Part shown: positions 7,844 through 18,027 of the stretch, piece by piece | Layout of the letters: the number at the start of each line of letters is the position of its first letter | Position numbering within the stretch: position 1 is the stretch's first letter | Assembly: GCA_051715425.1 (NCBI GenBank) | Contig: JBPXJS010000038.1 | Location: forward strand, 62,001 to 126,000 | Length of the DNA stretch: 64,000 nucleotides | Direction of reading: 5' to 3' | Origin: JAJTFA01 sp051715425 | GTDB taxonomy: Bacteria; Bacteroidota; Bacteroidia; UKL13-3 | Notes under the pieces: model-generated | Database searches by the model: none | Seen by the model: the letters and a program-made list of their open reading frames with translations, nothing else | Told to the model about the DNA's origin: nothing | Made by a program: the position numbers and the translations under genes

Positions 7844-10800
7844 ATGAAAAATTTTAAAACAACTCTTATTCTAGCGACCTTGATGATAACAGCAATTGCC
7901 CAGGTAACCCTTGGTGCAAATATCACGAGCAAGAAGTCTGGAAACTGGAGTAGTTCAGGTACATGGAATGGTGGGGTAGTACCTGGTGCTAATGACAATG
8001 TAACAGTTAAAGCCGGGCATACTGTAACTGTAAATTCTGCCCGTTCTGCAATTTCCATCAATCTGGAGTCGAGTAACTCCAGGCTTGTAATTGATGCCAA
8101 CCTTACCCTTTCAGGCAATTTAACTGCCAATTCAAACTCGGCTGTTACGGTAAACGATACAACCATTCTGAAAAGGCTTATCCTGAATTCAGGAACTACG
8201 CTTACTATGAATTCGGACGTAACACTTGCAGAAATTGTTCAAAATTCAGGATCAACGTTAATTGTTAACTGCAATACATTAACAATTGATAACTCCATAA
8301 GCGGACAACCATCCAATGTGGTTTTCATGTTTAACTCTACCGCTTCTTTCCAGCACACCTGCTGCGGAACAGTACGTTTTACCAACAGGGGTAAAATTAC
8401 CGCAAACTCTAATATTCTTAATCTTGGAAACACCATTATTGAAAATGGCTCCATTGATATCGGGCAAAATCCCAATGAGTACAACAATATTAATTTTACC
8501 TGCGGACTGGAGTTTAAAAATGGCGGTACCATTAGCATGCCTGGTTGCAAAACGTTTAAAGATATTACCTTAAGCAATACGCTTTTTAATCCGGGAACAT
8601 GTGCAACAATTACAGGAACATTAAAGCTAAATGCCGGTGGTGATTTAACATCAAACGGATTTACCACCTGGGGAAATAACTCGATTCTGGAATTTAACCG
8701 TGATTATACCATCACCTCTTCATCTAAAGCATGGCCTCAGGGTACCGGTACCAATGTACCTCCTGTAGTAACTTTGAGCAGTGGTAACATTACTACAACA
8801 GACTCTGTAACATTAAAAAGAAGAATCAACCTTTTAGGAGGCGTTTTTGGAACAACAAATAACAAACTCAGGGTTGGTAATACAGATACAGTATATACCT
8901 GTGGTGGTGCTTTCGGAACAGTTCCTTCTTACAGTGGTACTGTTGTGCAAATAAATTGCAATACCCCGGTAAATTGCGGTAACCATTGCGCTGCTGAAAT
9001 TACCTCTGTAAAATCCGGTGATTGGAATGACCCTACAGTTTGGGATTTAGGCAGGGTACCAGGTCCATGTGATGACGTTCATATTGATCATAGCGATAGG
9101 GTAACTGTTCCTTCAGGTTATGTTGCCACCTGCAGAGATATCCATAGCGATAACGGATCAAGACTCTATGTTTATGGTGTAATGAATTGCCGGGATTTTT
9201 ATGGCGATAATAATGGGCAGAGAACATACGTATATGGCCAGTGGAATGGTTGTACCATGTATCTCGATAATGGATGCAGGGTATATGCTTGCGAAAATAT
9301 TCACCTGTCAAACTGCACCAACAAATCAAAGGTAATTACCATACAGAATGGCGCAAGATTCTACCCATTGGGCACCGGATATTGCACAGGAACCCCAAAA
9401 ATCAGCATTGAAGCTGATAGTGTGAATATTGATCTTACTGACTTATGCAATAACCTTGATATTCAAAACTTAAGTATTTCTTACGGCACCGTTACTTTGC
9501 CATCATGTTTAACTATACATGGTGAGGTAACCATCAATCCCGGAGCAAGTGTTGCAGGCAGCACGCCTACATGGGCTTCCACTTCATCACTTGTGGTAAA
9601 CAGGGTTTATACCTTTACCAGTACCGGAAATACATCTATTCTTTGGCCTAATGGCACTAACGTACCACCAACAATTACCCTTACATCGAATGTTACCGTT
9701 GCTTCTCCTAAAATTGTTAAAACAAGAATCAATGTTATTGACAGCACGGTAAGTGGCGGCACCAACATTCAGGTTTCTAATAATGCTACGGTATATATCT
9801 GTGGTGGCCAGTTTTCAAGTGCTCCGCAATATGGTGCAAATGTGACCACTCAGTATTGCGATGTATTGCCAGGTAACCCACCTGCGGTAATTGGTAATAA
9901 TATGCCTCCGGGTGGATTTACCGGTGACCTGATCATTTCCACAGACGTTAAGCTTGGAGCTAATGTAACTGTTGCCGGAAACATCATTGTAAACTCTACA
10001 GGTGTGTTATATGATAGCACATTTACGGTAACTCAGGCTCAATCAGTAACAGTTGATAGCGGTGCCACGGTTTATATTTCAAAATCAGGTGGGCTAACAG
10101 GAAGTAATTCTCTTTTTGGTACCATTCCAACCTCTTTAACCTGCGGTTCTACTGTAGTTTATCAGGCAAATGCAGGCGCACTTGAAATAGACCCCCGTAT
10201 GGACTACGGCAACGTAACTTTAGACGGAACAGCACCAAAAACATTTGCAGCGGCCGATTACGGAATTTGCGGAGACTTATTAATTACACCAACATCAGGA
10301 TCAGTTACTATGCCTGCAGAATCAAATATTATTCTGGCAGGTAATGTTGATCAAAATGTGATTACCTCTTTCCCTACAACAGTTTATGACGTTACCTGCT
10401 CAGGTACCGGAACCAAAGTAATATCAGGTGAAGTTAGATTAACGGGTACCCTTCAGGTTGAACCAGGTGTAACCCTTCAAACCGGCAATCAGTTAACATT
10501 AACATCTACCGGTACAAGAGATGCTGTTATTGGTCCACTTGTTGATGGAGCGGATATTCAAGGCACCATTTGCTGGGAACGTTTTGTGCCAGGCGGATCG
10601 AGCCGCAGAAGGTGGAGATTCCTTGCCATGCCAATCTGGAACCAAACATTTAAAGATGCATGGCAGGATGATATCTTTATTACCGGCCCCGGAACAGGCG
10701 GAACACCATGTGCTTACAATACCACCAGCACAGCAAGTATGACACAAAATGCAAATGGTTTTGATAAGAATGAATCAGGTGCCAATACCATTTTCACCTG

Positions 10801-12304
10801 GGACGAACCAACCGGAACATGGAACACCATATCCAGCGCATTTGATACCATTAACCCTTTAAAAGCTTACAGAACTTATGTAAGAGGAGCACGTTATGTA
10901 GAAGGATGTATGTTATTAACGCTTATGCCTGATAGCGTATCTGCTACATTGATTGATGCATGTGGACCACTGGTTAAATTTGACCAATCGATTAACCTTA
11001 CAAGAACTCCCGGAACTGGCGGAGGATGGAACTATATTTCTAACCCATACCCTTGCCCTATCGACTGGAATAATACCACATGGGCTGCTGCACGTGCAGG
11101 TTTTATTGATCCAACATTATATGTATATGACCCGGCAACCGGCCAATATAATTCATGGCACCCTGTAGCAGGTTCTGTAAACGGAGGATCCAATATGATT
11201 GGTAAAGATCAATCGTTTTTTATCAGGGCATTGCAGCCATACACTTTAACCTTTAAAGAAAACTATAAGGTAGATACACTTAGAGCCGGTTATTTTGGTA
11301 AAGGTGCTATTACCCCGCTAAACAGAATTTCTATTAAGTTAACAGGCGTTGAGTCGAGCGATGAGACCGTGATTTATATGTCGAGGAATGCAACACAGGC
11401 GTTTAGCGTGGAATATGACGGATACAAGTTTGGTTTCACAACAGGAAGTATTGCTGTTGCAAAGAAAAGTGCGCTAACTACTAAACTCGGATTTGCCGGA
11501 TTCCCTATTCCAACGGGCACTGATACAGTAACGCTAATTTCAAACCTTGGAACAGCAAATGCCAATTACACTATTACATTAGCAGGTTTGGATAAAGCAA
11601 CCGGATTTAACTACTATTTGTACGACAGATATACCAACACGGTATCAGATATGAGTGCTACTAATACTACCTACCAATTTAATGTTGTTGCTTCAAATGC
11701 TGCATCATACAATCAAAACAGGTTCGCGGTTATTATTACCAATACAGCAAGCCTGCCTGTGGTGATGACCAACCTGAAGGCTACAAAATCAGGTGAGGTT
11801 GTAGATATTATCTGGACTACATCAAGCGAGTTAAACAACTCACACTTTGTTGTTGAGAACAGCACTGACGGTAAAACATTTACTCAAATTGGAGCTGTAA
11901 AAGGAAATGGTACAACTAACACAACCATCCAATATTCATTTGTTCATGCAACACCTGCAAAAGCAATAAACTATTACAGGTTACGTCAGGTTGATTTTGA
12001 CGGAAGTGAATCCTTTAGCTACACTGTGATGGTTAATATGATGGAGGCTATTGTTACCTCTGAGATTACGGTATTTCCGGTACCTGCCAAAGATAATTTG
12101 AATATTAAACTGAACCAAAACACGGCTGGTGAGGTTGTAGTTGAAGTAATTGATATACTGGGACAAACAGTAGTTAAAAGAAATCTAAAGGTTTCCGGAT
12201 CGTTAGCAGAGCTTGATATTCATACTTTGGAACCCGGCACTTATTTTGTAAAAATAGGTGAACATACGAACAGCACCCAGAAGGCTAAATTCATTAAAAA
12301 CTAA
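7844..12304 (+). CDS. Giant secreted T9SS cargo protein with repeated beta-rich modules
   Basis: A 1486-aa extracellular protein. A signal peptide covers about residues 1-24 (MKNFKTTLILATLMITAIAQ...LGA). Two G8-like openings (SGNWSSSGTWNGGVVPG near residue 31; SGDWNDPTVWDLGRVPG near 390) each lead into long Asn/Thr/Gly-rich stretches like right-handed beta-helix proteins. A module with the signature WPxGTNVPP occurs twice, 302 residues apart. A Trp/Pro-rich region (WRFLAMPIWNQTFKDAW, YISNPYPCPIDWNN) follows, then a Fn-like segment (LPVVMTNLKA...NNSHFVVENSTDG), and finally a type A T9SS sorting domain (ITVFPVPAKDNLNIKL...LEPGTYFVKI). It is likely surface-anchored or released. Enzymatic activity is not evident. 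The next gene encodes a paralogue. Confidence 0.9.
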   Translation: MKNFKTTLILATLMITAIAQVTLGANITSKKSGNWSSSGTWNGGVVPGANDNVTVKAGHTVTVNSARSAISINLESSNSRLVIDANLTLSGNLTANSNSAVTVNDTTILKRLILNSGTTLTMNSDVTLAEIVQNSGSTLIVNCNTLTIDNSISGQPSNVVFMFNSTASFQHTCCGTVRFTNRGKITANSNILNLGNTIIENGSIDIGQNPNEYNNINFTCGLEFKNGGTISMPGCKTFKDITLSNTLFNPGTCATITGTLKLNAGGDLTSNGFTTWGNNSILEFNRDYTITSSSKAWPQGTGTNVPPVVTLSSGNITTTDSVTLKRRINLLGGVFGTTNNKLRVGNTDTVYTCGGAFGTVPSYSGTVVQINCNTPVNCGNHCAAEITSVKSGDWNDPTVWDLGRVPGPCDDVHIDHSDRVTVPSGYVATCRDIHSDNGSRLYVYGVMNCRDFYGDNNGQRTYVYGQWNGCTMYLDNGCRVYACENIHLSNCTNKSKVITIQNGARFYPLGTGYCTGTPKISIEADSVNIDLTDLCNNLDIQNLSISYGTVTLPSCLTIHGEVTINPGASVAGSTPTWASTSSLVVNRVYTFTSTGNTSILWPNGTNVPPTITLTSNVTVASPKIVKTRINVIDSTVSGGTNIQVSNNATVYICGGQFSSAPQYGANVTTQYCDVLPGNPPAVIGNNMPPGGFTGDLIISTDVKLGANVTVAGNIIVNSTGVLYDSTFTVTQAQSVTVDSGATVYISKSGGLTGSNSLFGTIPTSLTCGSTVVYQANAGALEIDPRMDYGNVTLDGTAPKTFAAADYGICGDLLITPTSGSVTMPAESNIILAGNVDQNVITSFPTTVYDVTCSGTGTKVISGEVRLTGTLQVEPGVTLQTGNQLTLTSTGTRDAVIGPLVDGADIQGTICWERFVPGGSSRRRWRFLAMPIWNQTFKDAWQDDIFITGPGTGGTPCAYNTTSTASMTQNANGFDKNESGANTIFTWDEPTGTWNTISSAFDTINPLKAYRTYVRGARYVEGCMLLTLMPDSVSATLIDACGPLVKFDQSINLTRTPGTGGGWNYISNPYPCPIDWNNTTWAAARAGFIDPTLYVYDPATGQYNSWHPVAGSVNGGSNMIGKDQSFFIRALQPYTLTFKENYKVDTLRAGYFGKGAITPLNRISIKLTGVESSDETVIYMSRNATQAFSVEYDGYKFGFTTGSIAVAKKSALTTKLGFAGFPIPTGTDTVTLISNLGTANANYTITLAGLDKATGFNYYLYDRYTNTVSDMSATNTTYQFNVVASNAASYNQNRFAVIITNTASLPVVMTNLKATKSGEVVDIIWTTSSELNNSHFVVENSTDGKTFTQIGAVKGNGTTNTTIQYSFVHATPAKAINYYRLRQVDFDGSESFSYTVMVNMMEAIVTSEITVFPVPAKDNLNIKLNQNTAGEVVVEVIDILGQTVVKRNLKVSGSLAELDIHTLEPGTYFVKIGEHTNSTQKAKFIKN

Positions 12305-12334
12305 GACGCAGTTCGTTTTAGCTGTAAAAAAATC

Positions 12335-12377
12335 ACCACAAATCGCTTTTTTATCTATTTAAATGGCGATTTGTGGT
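12335..12377 (+). terminator. Inverted repeat after the first T9SS gene
   Basis: A perfect 12-bp stem (ACCACAAATCGC at 12335-12346, GCGATTTGTGGT at 12366-12377) with a 19-nt T-rich loop, followed by TATTTTCC. It lies 30 bp after the stop codon. The loop is long for a classical terminator, but the position and strength favour one. It also suggests the paralogue downstream is transcribed separately. Confidence 0.6.
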
Positions 12378-12519
12378 TATTTTCCAAATAAACAGTCCAC
12401 GCCTCAACTTAAACCAAAAATACCTCCAGTTGTATAGAATTACCGCTAAACAACCAATATGACTTGGTTGACCATGCTCTCCGCTCTAATTTTACGCAGA
12501 TCAAGAGCATTATACAACA

Positions 12520-15500
12520 TTGAAAGCAACATACATAATTACGGGATTTAGAGGAGGCATCATTAACATGTTGCTTCTCGTGAATATTATGTTTTGCGTG
12601 CAAGCCCATGCAGCCACTATTACTTCAAAAACAGGAGGAGGAAACTGGACAACAGGATCTACATGGGTTGGAAATGCCGCACCTCAGCCAACTGATGATG
12701 TGGTAATAAACGGCCCTGTTTCAGTTACATCTTCAGTTACCTGCGCCAAATTAACCGTTAACTCTTCAAAAACATTAACCCTTTCCGGTTCCGGATTGAT
12801 AACCATTGCTAAAAACAGTTACGCAACTGTTCTGGTTAATAATGGTACCATTAATACCAATTCTAATACCATTTCTTTTTACAGCACATCCTCCGTAGAA
12901 CACACCATTAGCGGAAGCGGAAATATAACTTTCTATCGTGTTACCGGAGAAAATGTTGGTTTAAAATTCAGCAGTTCAAAACATACCATTGGAAACACCA
13001 TCAGGTTAAATACAGGTTCGTGGATAGAAACTCAGCCAACTTATTCTTCCAGTGCTGTTCTTGAGATTAACAGATCAATTGTTGCACCTCTGGAATGGCA
13101 TGCAGATAAAATATGGCCTTCAGGAAATACCAATACGGTTGCCCCGCATATAAGTATTACTGCCGGTACCACAACCATGAGCTGGCTAAGCAACAGGTAT
13201 ATCAGAAAATCGCTTAGTGTTTCAAATGGTGCCACACTAAATGCAGCTACTTCCTGCTTTATTTTACCATCTTCTTTTACAGGTATTACCAATTCCGGAG
13301 CAGCCACCTTAGGGGGTGTAAAACTGGAAAGCGGGGCTACCTGGAATCTTAATTCTGAACTAACCATAAGCGATCTTTATATACTATCCGGAGGAACGGT
13401 AAATGCAAACTCTTATAATCTTAACCTTACGCAAAGTGCCGGTGGCGGTTGCAACGGTTCAGGCGGAGAGGTGTTTGAAGTGCAGGCAGGCGGAACCTTT
13501 AACCCAGGCACAGGCACTGTTGTATTTGATTTGCCTTATTGGACAGAAATAAAAATATTAGGTACGGTAACTTTTAACAATATCAGTATTGAATCCAATA
13601 CCCTGGAGGTAACAAATGGAACTACCATTACGGTTAATGGAAATCTTACTATAGAAGAAGGTGGCGATATTTCAGGTTCAGGATCGGGCCAATTATCTTA
13701 CGGACCTGAAGCAACTTTGGTAATAAATACTCCTTATACCATCGAATCCTGGTCGGATATGCCCTGGGGTGATGGCTCAGGTGCAAATGTGCCACCTAAT
13801 GTGATTGTGAATAGTGAGCTAACGTTGGAAGATCCTAAAGAAGTTACCGGCAATATTGTTATTACAGAAAATGGCAATTTAGGCGGGGCTTCAAATCTTA
13901 ATCTTTCCGATAATTCTACCATTACCACCTGCGGTGAGGTAACGGGAAATCCCTCGATGGGGAATAATGTAACGGTAAATACCTGTGGTAACTCGGAAGT
14001 AGGAACAGAAATTAACGGAGCCGGAGCATTGGTTGTAGAAACAGATGATACATTAACCCTCGCGGCCAATATTTCTCTCGGTAGCCCTGGAAATATTATT
14101 GTTGAGCCGGGAGGAAAACTGGTGGTAAATGATAAGATCATAACCTGCAACAGTGTAATGGTTGATGGAATTATAAAAACTGAAAACCTAAATGGCTTAA
14201 CCGGAACAGGCAGTACTTTTGGAAATGCCACCGTTTCATTAAATGCCGGTTCAACAGTTGAGTACAACAGTACTAGTGGAACTCAGATTATTACTCCCCG
14301 CACAGATTATCATCATTTAAGACTCAGTGAAAATTCCAACAAATCGTTTACTAATAACCAGACCTACGAAATATCAGGTGATTTTACAGTTACTGGTCTA
14401 ACACCAGAATATGGCACAAACACCGTAATTAATTTTAAAGGAGCCGCCCAAACCATTTCATGCAACAGGTTTCATAAAGTTACTTTTTCCAATTCAGGCA
14501 ATAAGACACTTGCCGGCACTACTGATATAACAGGCGAAATAACCCTGTCAGGATCAATTAACCTGGTTTCAAATGGCAACCTGGTATTAAAATCAGATAT
14601 CAACGGTACCGCTTCAGTAGGTCCAATAAGTCCAACAGCACAGGTTACAGGAAATGTGGTGGTGGAGCGTTATATCGGAGGCAGCAGAAAGTGGCGTTTT
14701 CTTGGACTCCCTTTAAGTGGGGTTACTTTTCAAAACTCCTGGCAAAACAATATGCATATTACCGGCCCGGGTACCGGAGGTTCTATGGGTACAACCAATT
14801 CAAACGGATTTGACTGGACAGCCGCCAATCAGCCCAGCATTTTATACTACAACGAAACCTTATCAGGCACTTCCTCTCAAAAATGGGTAAGCATTACAGC
14901 CACAACCAATACCGTTGAACCTACAAGAGGCTACCGCGTGTTTGTAAGAGGTGATAGAATTGCCCAAGGGAATACGCTTATTGATGGCTCATCCTATACA
15001 CCACTTCCGGTAACCATTAAAGCCAGTGGCACCATTGTAAGCGGCCAACAGGTTGTGAACCTAACCTGCTCTAATGGTTGCACCGCTGAAGACGGATGGA
15101 ACCTTTTATCCAACCCATACCCATCAACTATCGATTGGAATAATACATCGTGGGTAAATGCCAGACCATCCGGAATTGGAAGTACCATTTATATCTATTG
15201 TGCCGGTGCCAGTTCTTATGCAGCCTGGAATCCTATTGGTGGTGGAGTTAACGGAGGCAGCAGGTATATTGGTTCCGGTGAGTCTTTTTTTGTAAAAACA
15301 AACGGAAACACCAGCTTAACTTTTGAAGAAGCATATAAAGTATATGAGCCTTCAAGTGGTTTGCTTGGCAAATCAGGGTTAACCAATAACCTTAAAATAC
15401 AGGTTTCCGATACTTCCCTTATTTCAGAGTGCGCTGTATTCTTCGATCAGACTTCTACAAAACTTGCTAATGACAAGTATGATGGGGTAATGCTTGCTGC

Positions 15501-16365
15501 CGGAGCCGGACAGGTATCAACCTTTACCAATCATGCAACAACTAAACTGTTGTTTAATGCGATCCCTCCTGCTACTCTTATTGATACCGTTCAAATCAAT
15601 ATCCCATTGAATAACCTTTCAAAAACCTTTACCATAAATTTTGCGGGTCTAAGCTCATTCAGCAACAGCCTGAACTTTTATCTGGTTGATAAGTTTACTC
15701 AGTCTATTCATAACCTTCGCAACAACAGCAGCTATACTTTTAATACCATTTCAGGTATAAGCGGCAGTTATGCTTCAAACAGGTTTGCACTTATTTTTGA
15801 CTTAACAGGAACCTTACCCGTAACCTTCACCGCATTAACGGCAAAAGCTTCAGAAGAAGGTACTGTTCTTAACTGGCAAACCAGTTCTGAAATGAATAAC
15901 AGCCATTTTGAGATTGAAAGAAGTCTTGATGCAGAAACCTTCACTACTATCGGTAGTGTTAAGGGCGCTGTTAACTCCTCTCGTTTATTGGATTATCAGT
16001 TTACAGACACCTACAAGAACGCTTCTCAAACAGTTTATTACCGTGTTAAACAAGTTGATTTCGATAATAAGTATTCCTATTCCAATATGGTGGCGCTGGA
16101 ACCAATTGCCGTTTCCGCTGGCCATCAAACAACTGTTTACCCTGTTCCTGCCAAGGATTATATTAGTGTACAAACCGCAAATAAACCAGGTGAGGTGATG
16201 GAGATAAGCATTACAGACATCAGTGGTAAAGTTTTGATTGGAGAACAAACCACCCTTAGTACCCTTGAAAACATACGCCTTAATTCGCTTCCAGCAGGTA
16301 TGTATTTTATGAATATATCTTATTCATCAGGTAAAAACGAAACCATAAAGTTTATCAAAGATTGA
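12520..16365 (+). CDS. Giant secreted T9SS cargo protein, paralogue of the upstream gene
   Basis: A protein of about 1281 aa with the same plan as its neighbour: signal peptide, G8-like start (GGGNWTTGSTWVGNAAPQP), long beta-helix-like repeats, a GANVPP module, a Trp/Pro-rich region (RKWRFLGLPLSGVTFQNSW, LLSNPYPSTIDWNN), a Fn-like segment (LPVTFTALTAKASEEG), and a type A T9SS sorting domain (TVYPVPAKDYISV...LPAGMYFMNI). The start is uncertain. TTG 12520 gives a signal peptide with Lys and Arg in its n-region; the next ATG, 12568, gives a short one without positive charge. Function is unknown; a surface or matrix role is plausible. The pair looks like an old tandem duplication with divergence. 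Confidence 0.87.
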   Translation: MKATYIITGFRGGIINMLLLVNIMFCVQAHAATITSKTGGGNWTTGSTWVGNAAPQPTDDVVINGPVSVTSSVTCAKLTVNSSKTLTLSGSGLITIAKNSYATVLVNNGTINTNSNTISFYSTSSVEHTISGSGNITFYRVTGENVGLKFSSSKHTIGNTIRLNTGSWIETQPTYSSSAVLEINRSIVAPLEWHADKIWPSGNTNTVAPHISITAGTTTMSWLSNRYIRKSLSVSNGATLNAATSCFILPSSFTGITNSGAATLGGVKLESGATWNLNSELTISDLYILSGGTVNANSYNLNLTQSAGGGCNGSGGEVFEVQAGGTFNPGTGTVVFDLPYWTEIKILGTVTFNNISIESNTLEVTNGTTITVNGNLTIEEGGDISGSGSGQLSYGPEATLVINTPYTIESWSDMPWGDGSGANVPPNVIVNSELTLEDPKEVTGNIVITENGNLGGASNLNLSDNSTITTCGEVTGNPSMGNNVTVNTCGNSEVGTEINGAGALVVETDDTLTLAANISLGSPGNIIVEPGGKLVVNDKIITCNSVMVDGIIKTENLNGLTGTGSTFGNATVSLNAGSTVEYNSTSGTQIITPRTDYHHLRLSENSNKSFTNNQTYEISGDFTVTGLTPEYGTNTVINFKGAAQTISCNRFHKVTFSNSGNKTLAGTTDITGEITLSGSINLVSNGNLVLKSDINGTASVGPISPTAQVTGNVVVERYIGGSRKWRFLGLPLSGVTFQNSWQNNMHITGPGTGGSMGTTNSNGFDWTAANQPSILYYNETLSGTSSQKWVSITATTNTVEPTRGYRVFVRGDRIAQGNTLIDGSSYTPLPVTIKASGTIVSGQQVVNLTCSNGCTAEDGWNLLSNPYPSTIDWNNTSWVNARPSGIGSTIYIYCAGASSYAAWNPIGGGVNGGSRYIGSGESFFVKTNGNTSLTFEEAYKVYEPSSGLLGKSGLTNNLKIQVSDTSLISECAVFFDQTSTKLANDKYDGVMLAAGAGQVSTFTNHATTKLLFNAIPPATLIDTVQINIPLNNLSKTFTINFAGLSSFSNSLNFYLVDKFTQSIHNLRNNSSYTFNTISGISGSYASNRFALIFDLTGTLPVTFTALTAKASEEGTVLNWQTSSEMNNSHFEIERSLDAETFTTIGSVKGAVNSSRLLDYQFTDTYKNASQTVYYRVKQVDFDNKYSYSNMVALEPIAVSAGHQTTVYPVPAKDYISVQTANKPGEVMEISITDISGKVLIGEQTTLSTLENIRLNSLPAGMYFMNISYSSGKNETIKFIKD

Positions 16366-16407
16366 AAACCAAACGATTAAGCGGTTTTTAATTTTATCCC
16401 ACCACTT

Positions 16408-16437
16408 TTTGAAAGCTTGTTTATACTGCTATTTTTG
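16408..16437 (+). promoter_or_regulatory. Promoter of pdhB (TTTG-N18-TATTTTTG)
   Basis: A -33 TTTG (16408-16411) and a -7 TATTTTTG (16430-16437) are 18 bp apart, close to the Bacteroidota consensus spacing. The ATG lies 18 nt downstream. This is one of the best promoter matches in the window. Confidence 0.65.
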
Positions 16438-16455
16438 TAGCCTTAATTTTTAATC

Positions 16456-17433
16456 ATGAGAGTTATACAGTTCAGAGAAGCTTTGCGCGAAGCAATGAGT
16501 GAAGAAATGCGCAAGGATGAAAATATTTTGCTGATGGGTGAAGAGGTGGCTGAATACAACGGGGCCTACAAGGTGAGCCAGGGGATGCTGGAGGAGTTTG
16601 GGGAAAAACGTATAATTGATACCCCCATTGCTGAACTTGGTTTTGCTGGTATAGCGGTTGGAGCTGCCATGAACGGATTAAGACCGGTGGTGGAGTTTAT
16701 GACATTTAATTTTTCACTTGTTGCCATAGATCAGGTAATTAATGCTGCCGCAAAAATGTATCAGATGAGCGGTGGGCAATTTAATATTCCAATGGTTTTC
16801 CGCGGACCAACAGGATCAGCAGGACAGCTTGCCGCACAGCATTCTCAGGCATTTGAAAACTGGTTTGCCAACTGCCCCGGACTAAAAGTGGTTGTTCCAT
16901 CAAACCCATACGATGCCAAAGGGCTTTTAAAAACAGCCATCAGGGATAACGACCCGGTAATTTTTATGGAGAGCGAACAAATGTATGGTGATAAAGGAGA
17001 AGTACCTGAAGAGGAATACCTGATACCTATTGGTGTAGCTGATATAAAACGCGAAGGAAGTGATGTAACGATTGTTTCTTTCGGTAAAATAATGAAGGTT
17101 GCTCTTGCTTCGGCAGAGGAACTGGCTAAGGAAGGAATTTCATGCGAAGTAATAGACCTGCGCTCTGTAAGGCCTATTGATTATGATACCGTGATCCAAT
17201 CTGTGAAAAAAACAAACAGACTGGTGATTGTTGAAGAAGCCTGGCCGCTTGCTTCTATCTCTACTGAGATAACTTATATGGTTCAAAAAAATGCCTTCGA
17301 CTATCTTGACGCACCTGTAAGACGTATCAATACACAGGATACTCCGCTTGGGTATGCGCCTACTTTTGTTCAGGAGTTTTTGCCAAATACCGAACGGGTA
17401 ATAAAAGCAGTAAAGGAAGTACTTTACCGTTAG
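16456..17433 (+). CDS. pdhB: Pyruvate dehydrogenase E1 component, beta subunit
   Basis: A 325-aa E1-beta subunit of the 2-oxoacid dehydrogenase complex, the usual family length. With the alpha subunit it decarboxylates pyruvate on thiamine diphosphate and passes the acetyl group to E2 lipoate. Visible signatures are LLMGEEVAEYNGAYKVSQG near the N terminus, the inter-subunit region RGPTGSAGQLAAQHSQ, and the C-terminal transketolase domain (EVIDLRSVRPIDYDTV, NRLVIVEEAWP). The E1-alpha and E2 genes are not adjacent, a separated arrangement often seen in Bacteroidota. A branched-chain 2-oxoacid E1-beta is less likely, because the sequence fits PdhB. Confidence 0.93.
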   Translation: MRVIQFREALREAMSEEMRKDENILLMGEEVAEYNGAYKVSQGMLEEFGEKRIIDTPIAELGFAGIAVGAAMNGLRPVVEFMTFNFSLVAIDQVINAAAKMYQMSGGQFNIPMVFRGPTGSAGQLAAQHSQAFENWFANCPGLKVVVPSNPYDAKGLLKTAIRDNDPVIFMESEQMYGDKGEVPEEEYLIPIGVADIKREGSDVTIVSFGKIMKVALASAEELAKEGISCEVIDLRSVRPIDYDTVIQSVKKTNRLVIVEEAWPLASISTEITYMVQKNAFDYLDAPVRRINTQDTPLGYAPTFVQEFLPNTERVIKAVKEVLYR

Positions 17434-17478
17434 TTATCTTTTGTGCTCCTGAAGAACAGGAACATTTAATTAAACCTT

Positions 17479-17973
17479 ATGGCAACAAATCTCAAAAACC
17501 TCTCGCAGGTTAGTTTAAAACCCAATAAGCTTTTTAAGGACGCTGTAATTGCACTTGTTGTAGCTGAATGGAACAGTGATATTACCTTTGCTTTACGTGA
17601 CGGGGCACTCCAATTTCTGAAAGAAATGGGTGTTAAAAACCAACATATCCAGATTCATTATGTGCCAGGCTCTTTCGAATTGCCCCAGTGTGCGCTTTGG
17701 CTGGCATCGCTTGAGCATATTGATGCGGTAATTACCCTTGGCTGCGTTATTCAGGGAGAAACACGCCACTTTGATTTTATATGTGATGCATGTGCCAACG
17801 GGGTGATGAGTGTAGGCTTAACAACGGGGAAGCCCGCTATATTTGGTGTACTCACCACCAACAATATAAAACAGGCAAAAGAAAGAGCCGGAGGAAAACA
17901 TGGAAACAAAGGAATTGAAGCAGCTGAAACTGCATTAAAATTGTTGTTGGTAAAAAACCATATCTTACACTAA
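17479..17973 (+). CDS. ribH: 6,7-dimethyl-8-ribityllumazine synthase
   Basis: Lumazine synthase catalyses the penultimate step of riboflavin synthesis, condensing 5-amino-6-ribitylaminouracil with 3,4-dihydroxybutanone phosphate. The 164-aa protein shows AEWNSDIT, the substrate loop VPGSFELP, GCVIQGETRHFDFICDA with the catalytic-region His, and PAIFGVLTTNN. The N terminus is slightly extended, as in many Bacteroidota homologues. It lies 45 bp after pdhB in the same direction and could be co-transcribed. The family forms pentamers or 60-mer capsids in the cytoplasm. Confidence 0.95.
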   Translation: MATNLKNLSQVSLKPNKLFKDAVIALVVAEWNSDITFALRDGALQFLKEMGVKNQHIQIHYVPGSFELPQCALWLASLEHIDAVITLGCVIQGETRHFDFICDACANGVMSVGLTTGKPAIFGVLTTNNIKQAKERAGGKHGNKGIEAAETALKLLLVKNHILH

Positions 17974-18027
17974 ATTAACTTTCAGTATCGGCTTAATAAT
18001 TCTATTATTGCCAGTGTAATTGTTCAA

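Noticed and set aside
8239..8667. Long minus-strand reading frame inside the first T9SS gene (142 codons)
   Set aside because: It is an antisense shadow of a well-supported plus-strand gene with clear domains; the product has no recognisable fold or start context.
13734..14267. 177-codon minus-strand reading frame inside the second T9SS gene
   Set aside because: Shadow of repeat-rich coding sequence; Thr/Asn-rich codons on the plus strand give stop-free Val/Ser-rich frames on the other strand.
16365..16388. AAAACC/GGTTTT inverted repeat as terminator of the second T9SS gene
   Set aside because: The stem is 6 A/T-rich bp with a 12-nt loop; too weak to call, though a terminator function cannot be excluded.
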